In this document: piece after piece, positions 7,787 to 17,135 of the stretch
How the letters are laid out: every line of letters begins with the position of its first letter
How positions within the stretch are numbered: the first letter of the stretch is position 1
DNA from: Bdellovibrionales bacterium
GTDB lineage: Bacteria; Bdellovibrionota; Bdellovibrionia; Bdellovibrionales; UBA1609
NCBI GenBank assembly: GCA_016716765.1
Contig: JADJVA010000020.1
Location: 1,240,001 to 1,304,000 of the forward strand
Length of the DNA: 64,000 nt
Direction: 5' to 3'
Made by a program: the position numbers and the translations under genes
Notes under the pieces: model-generated
The model's input: only the letters and a program-made list of their open reading frames with translations
Database searches by the model: none
Told to the model about the DNA's origin: nothing

Positions 7787-9280
7787 ATGTCTAAAATTTT
7801 AGTCGTAGATGACGATTCTGGACTGCGACTATCAGTGAAGTCCACACTTCAGGCCACCAAGAGATTTGAAGTGGACGAAGCCTTTGATGGTCTCGATGCC
7901 TTAGAAAAAGTAAAGCGTCAGAATTACAATGCCGTGCTTCTTGATGTGGACATGCCAAGAATGTCGGGAGTGGAGGCTCTCAGAGCAATAAAAGAATACG
8001 ATCCTTCAATTATTGTGCTGATCATGACAGCCTATGCAACCATTGATGATGCCGTCAAATCTGTCAAAGATGGAGCTTATAACTACGTTTCAAAACCCGT
8101 TAAGGGAGATGAGCTGACTCAGATGGTAGACAGAGCAATTCGGGCCCATGAGCTTATCTCTGAGGTGGCAAGAAGTGCTCCCATTCTCCACGAGGCAGGG
8201 CGCAAGATCGTTGGCAATACAGCTCAAATGCAGAAGGTATTTAATATTATTCTACGTCTCTCCAAGGTGGAAACACCCGTACTCATTCGAGGCGCTTCGG
8301 GCACAGGCAAGGAGCTTGTCGCTCGGGCTATTCATTGCAATGGCGGAAACAAAGATGGCAAGTTTGTCGCCCTCAACTGTTCTGCAATTCCCGAGAATCT
8401 CTTTGAAAGTGAATTGTTTGGGCATGAGAAGGGAGCCTTTACCGGGGCCGAACAGCGTAAGATCGGAAAATTTCAATTTGCCGAGGGCGGAACTCTTTTC
8501 CTCGATGAAATTGGTGATATGCCTCTCTTGATGCAAGTCAAACTATTGCGCGTGTTGCAAGAGAAGCTATTTACTCCAGTGGGGTCCAATCGAGAAATCG
8601 AAACCAATGTCAGAATCATTGCAGCAACGAACCGCCCTCTAGAAGAGATGAATAAAAATGGTTCCTTTCGGGAAGATCTCTACTACCGGTTAAATGTCAT
8701 GCCGATTTTTCTTCCTTCTTTGGCTGAGCGGCGCGATGATCTCGATCACCTCATTCATACCTTTATTAAGAAATTCAATCTGATTCAGAGGAAAAAGATT
8801 ATCGGAATTACGCCCAGCACTCTCGCCGCTCTAAAAAAATATGATTGGCCCGGGAACATTCGTGAATTGGAAAATGTTATCGAGCACTCTTTCATTCTTG
8901 AAGAATCCAATCAGCTGACCATTGGCTCATTGCCAGAGTCATTTTTGCGCTCCACCGGCATTCATTTGGAAAATCACCTTTTGAGGGACTCGTCAAAGCA
9001 AGACTTCACAGACGAAGAATCTGAAGATTTTTCTGACCTCGATAACCTCGACGATGGAGAGACAACTGGAAACGAAAATGAAGTTGTACCCCTCCTGGGA
9101 GGAGGGTCCGCTCTCGATTTTAACGTCCACAAAGAGGCTTTTGAAAGGGAATTCATTGTGAAGGCCCTGAAAGCTTTTAAAGGACGAATTAACCAGACTG
9201 CCTTGCATGCTAATATTCCAAAAAAGACGCTCTTACGAAAAATAGAAAAATACGGAATTGTAGCAAAGGACTATGCATAA
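7787..9280 (+). CDS. NtrC-family sigma-54-dependent response regulator
   Basis: 497 residues. ATG 7787 with AAGGAG 6 nt upstream is preferred over a TTG at 7760 inside the kinase gene. Receiver domain 1-120 has the phospho-acceptor Asp53 (LLDVDMPR). The AAA+ domain (about 140-380) has Walker A GASGTGKE, the sigma-54 contact loop GAFTGA and Walker B GGTLFLDEIGD. A roughly 65-residue acidic linker precedes a Fis-type helix-turn-helix at the C-terminus (INQTALHANIPKKTLLRKI). It should activate sigma-54 promoters when phosphorylated by the CHASE2 kinase encoded just upstream. Targets are not evident; I did not find a clean -24/-12 promoter before the radical SAM gene. Confidence 0.92.
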   Translation: MSKILVVDDDSGLRLSVKSTLQATKRFEVDEAFDGLDALEKVKRQNYNAVLLDVDMPRMSGVEALRAIKEYDPSIIVLIMTAYATIDDAVKSVKDGAYNYVSKPVKGDELTQMVDRAIRAHELISEVARSAPILHEAGRKIVGNTAQMQKVFNIILRLSKVETPVLIRGASGTGKELVARAIHCNGGNKDGKFVALNCSAIPENLFESELFGHEKGAFTGAEQRKIGKFQFAEGGTLFLDEIGDMPLLMQVKLLRVLQEKLFTPVGSNREIETNVRIIAATNRPLEEMNKNGSFREDLYYRLNVMPIFLPSLAERRDDLDHLIHTFIKKFNLIQRKKIIGITPSTLAALKKYDWPGNIRELENVIEHSFILEESNQLTIGSLPESFLRSTGIHLENHLLRDSSKQDFTDEESEDFSDLDNLDDGETTGNENEVVPLLGGGSALDFNVHKEAFEREFIVKALKAFKGRINQTALHANIPKKTLLRKIEKYGIVAKDYA

Positions 9281-9448
9281 TTTATGCAGGAGTCTTTGAT
9301 AAAAGATTGTCAGCCAAACAACAAACGCAAGCATCCTTCCATTCTTGTCAAGAAAGAAGAAGTTATAGGAATTAATAATTTTTCTGTTTTGAGTTCTCAC
9401 TTCTTTCCATTTGAATGACTGGAAGATTTGCCCTAATGTATATCGTCC

Positions 9449-10258
9449 ATGGCTACATCAAGTGCTCCCCCACAAGCTTATACGCGCGAAACACTGGCTC
9501 AGGCTTATATCTGGCTGAAATCTCAACCGGAATCCATTAAGGAGCGGGCCAAAAACGCTGATGCTCTCGTAAGTCTTTATTTGCATGCCTGTCGGCACGG
9601 TCTCGACGTTTTTAAGGAAGTCTCTCCAGCCGCAGCAGATGCCCCTCGCTCGACAGAAAATTTCAGAAATACGCTCAAGGATTTGAGCGAAGGATTTCGG
9701 CAATTTGACGAACCCGCTGAAACTCCTGCTAAAGTCAGCCATTTAAATGTTGCACCCTCAAGGCCCACTTCTGTATCTCATCAAGCCCCCCCTTCAATCT
9801 CAACTGAAACAAATATCCGTCCTCATCCAGAGACAAATTCTCTCCATGCGAACAGGAATTTTCCTCAAGACAGGGGTGGGGCGAGTTCTTCGCAACAGAG
9901 AGGTCCGGTAGCCCAGCATTCCAACCATTCTTCAGACGACGAAATGATGAGTCAGCAGCAGGTCCGAGTTCATCAGCAACAGGGACCCACGCAGACCCCA
10001 CAGCCACCAAGGGACCCTTTTCCAGCCTATCGCGCCTATCTCCAAGATGACGAATGGGCTCGTCAAACCGGACACTCCGTGTCACTTGACCCCCCATTTC
10101 CGCCTTTTGCGAATCCGGCTAGCGAACTGACCGTCGATTCGAGGAGTCATGAAATTCTCAGGCGCGTGCGCAGAAAAATGAATTTAAGTTCAGAAAATGA
10201 AGCACTCAGGATGCTGATCAGCCTTGGATTCGAAAGACTTCGAGATATTGTCCCCTAA
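9449..10258 (+). CDS. Hypothetical protein with low-complexity middle and RHH-like C-terminus
   Basis: 269 residues, no signal peptide. The N-terminal part (1-95) is helical and polar (ETLAQAYIWLKSQPESIKE). The middle (about 95-195) is disordered, rich in Pro, Gln, Ser and His (SQQQVRVHQQQG). The last 40 residues (SHEILRRVRRKMNLSSENEA...) resemble a ribbon-helix-helix DNA-binding unit or a short coiled coil. It stands alone before ileS. I do not recognise the family. Confidence 0.55.
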   Translation: MATSSAPPQAYTRETLAQAYIWLKSQPESIKERAKNADALVSLYLHACRHGLDVFKEVSPAAADAPRSTENFRNTLKDLSEGFRQFDEPAETPAKVSHLNVAPSRPTSVSHQAPPSISTETNIRPHPETNSLHANRNFPQDRGGASSSQQRGPVAQHSNHSSDDEMMSQQQVRVHQQQGPTQTPQPPRDPFPAYRAYLQDDEWARQTGHSVSLDPPFPPFANPASELTVDSRSHEILRRVRRKMNLSSENEALRMLISLGFERLRDIVP

Positions 10259-10365
10259 GATTCTTATTTGCGACTATTTGGAAGTCCTCATTGCGAGGCC
10301 TCAGTTATTGACAAGGCGCGTTTTGTAACCTAGGTTTGGCGAATTCAATGAGGAGCAGCATCGCC

Positions 10366-13137
10366 GTGGCAGATATCTTCGCAGATCAATATAAAAATTC
10401 TATTCACCTTCCCAAAACCAGCTTTCCTATGAAAGGGAATCTTCCACAAACGGAACCACAAAAAATAGAAGATTGGGCTCAAATTGGTATTTATGAAAAA
10501 CTCATCAAGCGCAATGAAGGGCGCCCTCTATTCGTAATGCCTGATGGTCCTCCCTATGCAAATGGATATCTTCACTTGGGACATGTTCTCAATAAAGTTC
10601 TCAAAGATATTGTTATTAAGTTTAAAAATATGTCGGGTTATCAAGCTGCTTTCATTCCAGGATGGGATTGTCACGGTTTGCCTATCGAGCTCAACGTCAC
10701 AAAGAAGCTCGGAGACAAAAGATCTCAAATCTCAGATGCCGAGGTTCGCCAATTGTGCCGGCAAGAAGCCCTTAGTTGGGTGGATAAACAAAGAAAGCAA
10801 TTCGTGAGACTCGGAATTCTAGGTGATTGGGATCACCCCTATCTCACCCTGCAACCGAAATACGAAGCCGAAGAAGTACGAGTCTTGGCACAAATTCTAG
10901 AAAATGGAGTGCTTTATCGCGGAGAAAAGCCAGTCTACTGGTGCCCCGCTCTTCAAACGGCCCTGGCCGCAGCAGAAGTCGAATACCTTGACCACAAAAG
11001 CCCCTCAATCTATGTCAAATTTCCCCTTGAAAATGAGAGTGACCTTAAAAAAATTGGTGGCCCTCAAAAGCCCGTGTCTTTTGTCATTTGGACGACCACT
11101 CCTTGGACTTTGCCAGCCAATTATGGAATCTGCGTTAACGCCGACTTTGACTATGGATTATTCGACAGCGGCTCTGAGCTATTGATTGTCGCCGAACAGC
11201 TGCAAGGCGATTTCGAGAAAAATACCGGTCTGTCTTTAACAAAAACAGCCAGTTTTAAAGGTATTGATTTTGATTTGATGAAAGCGCGTCACCCATTTAT
11301 GGGAAGAGACTCTTTGCTGATGATCGGTGATCATGTCACTCTCGATGCTGGAACTGGCTGTGTTCACACGGCTCCTGGACATGGTCTGGAAGATTACCAA
11401 GTTGGGTTGAAGTACGGGCTTCCGATACATAGCCCAGTCGATAAATCTGGCCGATTTACTCAAGATGTCCAACAGTACAAGGGAATTAAAATCTGGGAAG
11501 GGAATAAACTGATTGTTGCCGATCTAAAAGAATCGGGCCATCTTCTCGGCTACAAAGAAATCAGTCACAGCTATCCCCATAACCCACGATCAAAAACACC
11601 ATTGATTTTTCGTTCTACACCCCAGTGGTTTATTCGCCTGGACGACGATAAATTTCCCGTTAGAAAAATGGCTCTAGCTGCAGCCGAAAAAGATATTCAA
11701 TATTTTCCAAGCTGGGGAAGCCAGCGTCTGATCTCGATGATCGCCAACTCCCCTGACTGGTGTCTCAGTCGTCAGAGAATCTGGGGAGTCCCAATTCCCG
11801 TATTTTATTGTACAAAATGTGAAGAGCCCTTGGCAGATCCAGAAGTTATGCGTCGAATTGCCGACCAAATGGAAAAATCAGGCGAAGGACTTGAAGCCTA
11901 CTACCGCCTCCCCTCCTCAAGCTTCACAAATGACAAGAAATGCAACAAGTGTGGGAGCGATGAATTCGCGAAGGGCCAAGATATTCTCGATGTCTGGTTT
12001 GACAGTGGAGTTTGCCATTCAGCCGTGCAACGCAATCGAGAAAAAATGGCTTTCCCTGCTGATATTTACCTAGAAGGAAGTGACCAACATCGGGGATGGT
12101 TTCAGACAAGTCTCATATCCGCCATTGCCTCAGTTGGAAAGACCCCTTACAAGGCCCTTATCACTCATGGCTTTGTCACGGATTCTTCCGGATACAAGAT
12201 GAGTAAATCACAAGGCAATGTCATTGATCCCTCTGAAGTTATCAATAAGGCCGGAGCCGAGATACTGCGATTGTGGGTGGCCCACGAAGACTATGGTCAA
12301 GACGTCAATGTGGGCGATGAAATCTTTCAACGAGTCACTGAAACCTATCGCCGTTTTCGCAACACCTTTCGCTTTATGTTGGGAAATTTGGATGACTTCA
12401 ATTTTAAACAGGACGGTATCCCCTTTGAAAAGATGCCGGAGCTAGACCAGTGGGCCTTGGTCCGCTTGAATGATTTGATAAAAAAGGTCCATTCGGCGTA
12501 TGAAAATTATGAATTCTACAAAGTATTTCATGCTCTGAATAATTTCTTCACGACAGATTTGTCTGCAACCTATTTGGATATTTTGAAAGATCGACTTTAT
12601 ACCTGGAAAACTGATGGCTTGGGCCGGAGATCGGCTCAGACTGTTCTTTTTGAAATGACCGAAAAAACTCTCGTGATGATGGCCCCCATTCTCTCTTTTC
12701 TATCGGAAGAGGTTTATTCCCAATTCCCCGGAAAGACAGGCGAGAGCGCTTTCCTTTGTGAGTTCCCAAAGCCCAATCCGCAATGGACCAAGCCTGGAAT
12801 CGAGGCCAAGTTCCTCGAGCTCCTTGAGATTCGCTCGCTCGTGCAAAAAGTATTGGAGGATCTAAGAACCAGTCGCGTTATCGGATCAAGCTTAGAAGCA
12901 CATGTGACAATCACCTCAGAGGGATCAAGCTTCCGAACTCTAAAGGAGTACATAAAGGACCTGAAGGAGTTTTTTATTGTTTCGTCTGTGACCCTCATTG
13001 ATGGCCCCGGCCCAAAAGTCGAGGCTAAACGTGCCGAGGGAACCAAATGTTTGCGTTGCTGGCACTACAGCATTGATACTGGTAAGAATCTTAGTTTTCC
13101 GGGCACCTGTTCAAAATGTGTTGAGGCTTTAGGATGA
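10366..13137 (+). CDS. ileS: Isoleucyl-tRNA synthetase
   Basis: Class I synthetase charging tRNA-Ile, 923 residues. It has the HIGH signature as HLGH in PPYANGYLHLGHVLNK, the CP1 editing domain with TPWTLP, and KMSKS in SGYKMSKSQGN. An internal zinc-binding pair of CxxC motifs (YCTKCEE, KCNKCGS) and a C-terminal zinc ribbon (KCLRCW...CSKC) are present. GTG 10366, with AGGAG 10 nt upstream, fits the family N-terminus (DQYKNSIHLPKTSFPMKG) best; ATG 10348 is an in-frame alternative. Its stop overlaps lspA by 4 nt, the common ileS-lspA arrangement. Confidence 0.96.
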   Translation: MADIFADQYKNSIHLPKTSFPMKGNLPQTEPQKIEDWAQIGIYEKLIKRNEGRPLFVMPDGPPYANGYLHLGHVLNKVLKDIVIKFKNMSGYQAAFIPGWDCHGLPIELNVTKKLGDKRSQISDAEVRQLCRQEALSWVDKQRKQFVRLGILGDWDHPYLTLQPKYEAEEVRVLAQILENGVLYRGEKPVYWCPALQTALAAAEVEYLDHKSPSIYVKFPLENESDLKKIGGPQKPVSFVIWTTTPWTLPANYGICVNADFDYGLFDSGSELLIVAEQLQGDFEKNTGLSLTKTASFKGIDFDLMKARHPFMGRDSLLMIGDHVTLDAGTGCVHTAPGHGLEDYQVGLKYGLPIHSPVDKSGRFTQDVQQYKGIKIWEGNKLIVADLKESGHLLGYKEISHSYPHNPRSKTPLIFRSTPQWFIRLDDDKFPVRKMALAAAEKDIQYFPSWGSQRLISMIANSPDWCLSRQRIWGVPIPVFYCTKCEEPLADPEVMRRIADQMEKSGEGLEAYYRLPSSSFTNDKKCNKCGSDEFAKGQDILDVWFDSGVCHSAVQRNREKMAFPADIYLEGSDQHRGWFQTSLISAIASVGKTPYKALITHGFVTDSSGYKMSKSQGNVIDPSEVINKAGAEILRLWVAHEDYGQDVNVGDEIFQRVTETYRRFRNTFRFMLGNLDDFNFKQDGIPFEKMPELDQWALVRLNDLIKKVHSAYENYEFYKVFHALNNFFTTDLSATYLDILKDRLYTWKTDGLGRRSAQTVLFEMTEKTLVMMAPILSFLSEEVYSQFPGKTGESAFLCEFPKPNPQWTKPGIEAKFLELLEIRSLVQKVLEDLRTSRVIGSSLEAHVTITSEGSSFRTLKEYIKDLKEFFIVSSVTLIDGPGPKVEAKRAEGTKCLRCWHYSIDTGKNLSFPGTCSKCVEALG

Positions 13138-13703
13138 AAATTGGCCGTAGATATTTTTTTTTAGCGGCTCTCGCTGGCGCAGTCGTTACTCTTGATCAAC
13201 TGACTAAAATGTATGTTCACACTCAATTCTACCTGGGAGAGACGCTCCCTCTTTTGGAAGATTTCTTTAACTTCACTTATGTAAGAAACACAGGAGCGGC
13301 ATTCGGCATTTTTCGTGATGCGCCGGAGTCCTTTCGGGACATTTTTTTTCTGTCGATGCCACCCCTCGCTATGCTTGTCATTCTTTCTATTTTGTGGAAC
13401 GTAGAGGACCGCGATCACCTCCAAATCTTTGCTCTCAGCAATATTTTTGGAGGGGCCATCGGCAATTATATCGATCGCCTTCGCTTTGGCTACGTCATTG
13501 ATTTTCTCGATTTGCACTATAAACACATCTATACCTGGCCCGCATTTAATATTGCTGACTCCTGTATCGTTGGAGGAGTTAGTATTCTGCTTCTTATTAT
13601 GGTAAGGCAGTACATTTCCGACCGCTCAAGAACGCATTCCAATCGAAATGACGTCCTCCCGAATTCAGCTTCTGACGTGGAAAAAGCAAATAAAACTACC
13701 TAG
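13134..13703 (+). CDS. lspA: Lipoprotein signal peptidase (signal peptidase II)
   Basis: 189 residues, inner-membrane aspartyl protease that cleaves signal peptides off diacylglyceryl-modified prolipoproteins. Four TM helices are visible. The family motifs VRNTGAAFG, GNYIDR (with one catalytic Asp) and FNIADS (the second) are intact. It overlaps the end of ileS by ATGA and is followed 18 nt later by lgt, so two consecutive steps of lipoprotein maturation are co-transcribed. The hydrophilic C-terminal tail of about 30 residues is longer than in E. coli. Confidence 0.95.
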   Translation: MKIGRRYFFLAALAGAVVTLDQLTKMYVHTQFYLGETLPLLEDFFNFTYVRNTGAAFGIFRDAPESFRDIFFLSMPPLAMLVILSILWNVEDRDHLQIFALSNIFGGAIGNYIDRLRFGYVIDFLDLHYKHIYTWPAFNIADSCIVGGVSILLLIMVRQYISDRSRTHSNRNDVLPNSASDVEKANKTT

Positions 13704-13721
13704 AGCGAAGGATCCGAAGCT

Positions 13722-14501
13722 TTGTATCCAGAAATTCATATAACTTCTGAGATTTCCCTGCCCACGTACCTGGTTACAGTCAGTTTAACCTACTGTATGG
13801 GACTTTTGTGGTTGGTGAAGCGTACTGCTGACAAAGATATGGATCGAGCCACGGCTTTGGATGTGGCCTTTGCTGTCATGGTGGGAGGATTTCTTGGCTC
13901 GCGGCTGTTTCATGTCTTTTATGAATTGCCCGATTATTACAGGGCGCATCCGATAGAAGTTTTTAAGTTTTGGAATGGTGGTTTTGTTTTTTATGGAGGA
14001 GCCTTTCTCGCTTTTGCTTCCGGATTTGCTTTGGTAAAGTGGAAGGGGCAGCAGGCAGGTCAATGGGCAGATGTCTTTGCTCCCGTGGCTGCTTTCGGAT
14101 ACGCGCTCGGCCGTATTGGCTGCCTTCTTAATGGGTGTTGCTACGGAAAACATTGCGATCTCCCCTGGAATATCAATGGCCGCCACCCCGCCCCTGCCTA
14201 TGCAACTCTTTTGGAATTTGGCATTCTGGGCATCCTACTTTTTTGCGAACGCATGCAGTCCAGGTCACCCAAAAAGTGGCTGTTACTTCACCACCCTGGT
14301 CGACTTTTTGTCCTTTGGATGGGACTCCATGGAATCAGTCGTCTCTTCCTAGAATCTGTAAGGGCCGACGACAGGGGCCCCGCTCTGATTTTTGATCTCA
14401 GTATTTCATCATGGATAAGTCTCTGCTTTGTCGGTTTCTCAGCTGGCGTTTTCTTGAGAGATTTTATTCTCAATATGAGATTATCAAAGATCTCCACATG
14501 A
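13722..14501 (+). CDS. lgt: Prolipoprotein diacylglyceryl transferase
   Basis: 259 residues, polytopic inner-membrane enzyme that moves diacylglycerol from phosphatidylglycerol to the lipobox Cys. Family motifs are seen: GGFLGSRLFHVFYE, FWNGGFVFYGG and the signature GRIGCLLNGCCYG. A TTG at 13722 with GAAGG about 10 nt upstream is the likely start, since homology begins almost at once and no closer ATG exists. It lies 18 nt after lspA. Many lipoproteins in this window (for example at 3257, 14649, 17444 and 39767) would be its substrates. Confidence 0.92.
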   Translation: MYPEIHITSEISLPTYLVTVSLTYCMGLLWLVKRTADKDMDRATALDVAFAVMVGGFLGSRLFHVFYELPDYYRAHPIEVFKFWNGGFVFYGGAFLAFASGFALVKWKGQQAGQWADVFAPVAAFGYALGRIGCLLNGCCYGKHCDLPWNINGRHPAPAYATLLEFGILGILLFCERMQSRSPKKWLLLHHPGRLFVLWMGLHGISRLFLESVRADDRGPALIFDLSISSWISLCFVGFSAGVFLRDFILNMRLSKIST

Positions 14502-14648
14502 TTTAATCCCAATATGAGTCAATTGATCTGTCGATCTCGTTAACGATAAAACGCAACTTGACGCTCTTCTGCCATTAGGGCCCCGCAGTTTGCTTAGCTA
14601 TGGCACTAAATTTGAAGTTCACCTCCTACGGGGACCATGGGGGGCTCG

Positions 14649-15875
14649 ATGAAAAATAGACGGATCTTTGCGATACATCTAGTAACCATCCTTCTGCTTA
14701 TTTCCGGCTCAATTTTTAATTCGTGTTCCGATATCAATTTTTCAGGTGCTCAATTCACAAACACGGATCCCGATCAACCAGGAACTGGTCTTGGAGATCG
14801 AACCTGCAGGGGCAAAGAATGCGAACCCTGCTATGAAAGTTTCTCTGCAGATTGCGGAGACCCAAAAGTTCCTGTTCCACATGAAACCTCCTATACGGTT
14901 CCTAGCTCCTCCTCAAAGGTCGATATCTTGGCAGTGATAGACAATAGCGGGTCCATGGAACAGGAGCACCAGAAACTCTCAGATCGACTTGAAAACCTCA
15001 TTGATGTCCTGAATGCCGCAGCAATCGATTGGCAGATCTGTTACACATTAACTCATGTAACCAACCGCAGAAACGAAGTCCTGAGTGATGCGGGTGCCAT
15101 TCATGACTGGTTCAAAAGGAAGGCTAACAATAATCGGGAATTCGAATCCACAGGATTGAGAATCCTAGGGAAAGACACGCCGAATTCCAAACAGATATTT
15201 TCGGATACGCTAGACACCATTGGTGTTTTTGATTCCGGTAGCGGCAACGGTTCTGAACAGGCTGTTGCAGCAGCTCGCTACGCGGTCGAACGTCAGAGCA
15301 ATGACATTTGCTTCCGTTCCGATGCAGCTCTTGCCATGATTACAGTCACCGATGAAGATGAACGAAGTTGCGGAGGACGTTGCCAGATCACTCCGGATGA
15401 ATTTGTGCCATTTCCGGGAAGACCTTTGATTGATTACACCGGACAGTATCGTCCCCTTACTGACATGGATAATCCCGAAAAACTCATAAAGGATATTCAA
15501 ATCAAGTGGCCCGGAAAGCCATTCACTGCTCATTCCATCTCTATTCTTCGGGGAGACAAAGCTTGCTACGACCAACAGGACAAAGATCACCCTGCCTTTT
15601 ATGGCTATGTCTATCAATCTTTGAGTGATCTTACCGACGGTATCAAAGGAAATATTTGCTCAAATGATTATTCATCACAACTCACCAGCATGGGCGAGAG
15701 AACTGTTAAATCTCTAAATGCTCTTACGCTTGAATGCGCTCCTCAGTCGGTCGAACAAATCACAATCGATCCCAACAATGGGAACACTTGGACCCTCAGT
15801 GGAGATAAAATCTATTTCAATCCACCTCTCACCGAGGGAACCAGGGTCTTAATCAAGTACACTTGTCTTGAATAA
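14649..15875 (+). CDS. von Willebrand factor A-domain lipoprotein
   Basis: 408 residues. A hydrophobic signal (residues 5-25) ends in FNSC, a loose lipobox, so the mature protein is probably membrane-anchored at Cys. A Cys-rich segment (CRGKECEPCYESFSADCG) comes before a VWA domain (about 85-330) with the metal-ion site DNSGSM and a later TDEDE acidic motif. A short beta-rich C-terminal domain follows. VWA lipoproteins bind other proteins in a Mg-dependent way. ATG 14649 is favoured because it starts the signal directly; ATG 14637 is in frame. It is convergent with the RRM gene. Confidence 0.75.
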   Translation: MKNRRIFAIHLVTILLLISGSIFNSCSDINFSGAQFTNTDPDQPGTGLGDRTCRGKECEPCYESFSADCGDPKVPVPHETSYTVPSSSSKVDILAVIDNSGSMEQEHQKLSDRLENLIDVLNAAAIDWQICYTLTHVTNRRNEVLSDAGAIHDWFKRKANNNREFESTGLRILGKDTPNSKQIFSDTLDTIGVFDSGSGNGSEQAVAAARYAVERQSNDICFRSDAALAMITVTDEDERSCGGRCQITPDEFVPFPGRPLIDYTGQYRPLTDMDNPEKLIKDIQIKWPGKPFTAHSISILRGDKACYDQQDKDHPAFYGYVYQSLSDLTDGIKGNICSNDYSSQLTSMGERTVKSLNALTLECAPQSVEQITIDPNNGNTWTLSGDKIYFNPPLTEGTRVLIKYTCLE

Positions 15876-15887
15876 AAGAACTATTTT

Positions 15888-16250
15888 TTAGTAGCGCGAT
15901 GATCTTCCGCCGCCACCACCGCCGTAGCCGCCGCCGCCACTTCGGCCGCCGCCACCGCCGTAGCCACCGCCACCACTTCGGCCACCACCGCCCTCACGAG
16001 GCGCTTGAGGCTTGGCCTCACTCACATTGATCGCACGACCTGACTGCTCAGTGCCATTGAGTTTCGCGATGGCTTCCGACGCCTCGCTGTCTGCTGACAT
16101 CTCAACAAACGCAAAGCCTTTGCTACGGCCGGAGTCCCGATCTGTAACTACTCGAGCGGACTCTACAGTGCCAAACTCAGAGAAGAGAGATGCCAAAGAC
16201 TGGTCATCCATGTTATAGGACAGGTTACCGACATATATTTTTTTTCCCAT
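15888..16250 (-). CDS. Glycine-rich RRM RNA-binding protein
   Basis: 120 residues with a single RNA recognition motif: RNP2 as IYVGNL (residues 5-10) and RNP1 as KGFAFVEM. A C-terminal tail of GGGGYGGGG and GGRSG repeats follows, like cyanobacterial and plant glycine-rich cold-shock RRM proteins. GGAGG sits 7 nt before the ATG. It probably binds single-stranded RNA as a chaperone. The tail is encoded by near-identical repeats, a natural spot for length variation. Confidence 0.92.
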   Translation of the reverse strand: MGKKIYVGNLSYNMDDQSLASLFSEFGTVESARVVTDRDSGRSKGFAFVEMSADSEASEAIAKLNGTEQSGRAINVSEAKPQAPREGGGGRSGGGGYGGGGGRSGGGGYGGGGGGRSSRY

Positions 16251-16550
16251 TTAAGCCTCCATTGAAAGCTAGGGGCCATTCGCAAAAGACAATAGAACAT
16301 CTAGTGAATTACGAGAACGGACATTGAACTCTACTAGAAACATGATTCACTTAGGAAAGCCAGATAATTCTCCCTAATACCCATTGTTCGACAGGAGAAT
16401 TGGGTATTCTGCAAGACAAAAGGGGATTTATTTAAAAAAATGGGACCCATTCGCACCCAGGCTCCCCTTGACAGTCCTCGCCTCTCAAAGGAGATTGCAC
16501 AGCATAAATCTGTTTCCATTCTCCTGAAATCGCAAGAAAGGGGCTTTTTT
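16251..16550. other. Divergent intergenic region (RRM gene / membrane protein gene)
   Basis: 300 nt that must carry promoters in both directions. A TTGACA at 16468-16473 could be a -35 for the rightward gene, but the expected -10 position (GAGATT) is poor. A stem AATACCCA/TGGGTATT is listed separately. I see no RNA gene. Confidence 0.4.
16376..16408. promoter_or_regulatory. Inverted repeat AATACCCA...TGGGTATT
   Basis: Perfect 8-bp arms (16376-16383 and 16401-16408) separated by 17 nt. No T-run follows on either strand. It could be a regulator binding site between the divergent RRM and membrane-protein genes. Confidence 0.3.
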
Positions 16551-17135
16551 ATGCGGTTTATGCGGAAAATAAGCGTATTCTGGCTGATTGGCTTTCTCAT
16601 TTTTTGGTCTTCCGTTGGTTTGGCTCATAACCGTATGGGGGCCGATCTCGGCATTGGATGGCGGTCTGACTACGGGCTTTTGGGAGTCGGTGGGCGCTAT
16701 TTTTTGACTGAAACCCAGGACCTTCATTTAACTGCCGGCTTTGATGTCATCGGCCTTATCTTGGGTCTCGGATCTCGACGATACATCCAGCCCAATCATA
16801 CGCGTTGCTTTTTTATGTTTGAATGCGAGCCCCGCTATTTCGTCGGCGCAACGCTCCTTAGGGCAAATGGAGCGAGCATTACCATAGAAGGGGATGGTTT
16901 AAGTGGAAAATACAGCGAAAGCGGTGGGTATGGAGCAAATTTCAGCACAGGGTTTTACGACACTTTTGGAGAGTTCTTCACAATGGGATTAGAATTGGGA
17001 TACAGATTGTGGTTTGATCGACCTACCATCCATTTTCAGTCCGGCAGCTACCTAAAAAAACACCAGAATTCATTGGAAGAATTTCTTGAAGATTCTTTTA
17101 CAGCTTCCGTAAGCTTTGGCTGGTCATTTTTGTGA
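16551..17135 (+). CDS. Putative outer-membrane beta-barrel or exported protein
   Basis: 194 residues from ATG 16551, with AGAAAGGGG 8 nt upstream; a longer frame from 16440 lacks a ribosome site. The signal peptide (1-24) ends at VGLAHN. The mature part has alternating hydrophobic/polar strands (MGADLGIGWRSDYG, DLHLTAGFDVIG, FFTMGLELGYRLW) and finishes ASVSFGWSFL, an aromatic C-terminus of the kind recognised by the BAM machinery. It fits a small 8-stranded barrel. There are two cysteines in CFFMFEC. No family is recognised. Confidence 0.6.
   Translation: MRFMRKISVFWLIGFLIFWSSVGLAHNRMGADLGIGWRSDYGLLGVGGRYFLTETQDLHLTAGFDVIGLILGLGSRRYIQPNHTRCFFMFECEPRYFVGATLLRANGASITIEGDGLSGKYSESGGYGANFSTGFYDTFGEFFTMGLELGYRLWFDRPTIHFQSGSYLKKHQNSLEEFLEDSFTASVSFGWSFL

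Noticed and set aside
9284..9418. 44-codon ORF after the NtrC-type regulator, same length as the RiPP-like peptide
   Set aside because: No Shine-Dalgarno sequence before its ATG, no leader/core look and no similarity to the peptide at 5729. Probably chance.
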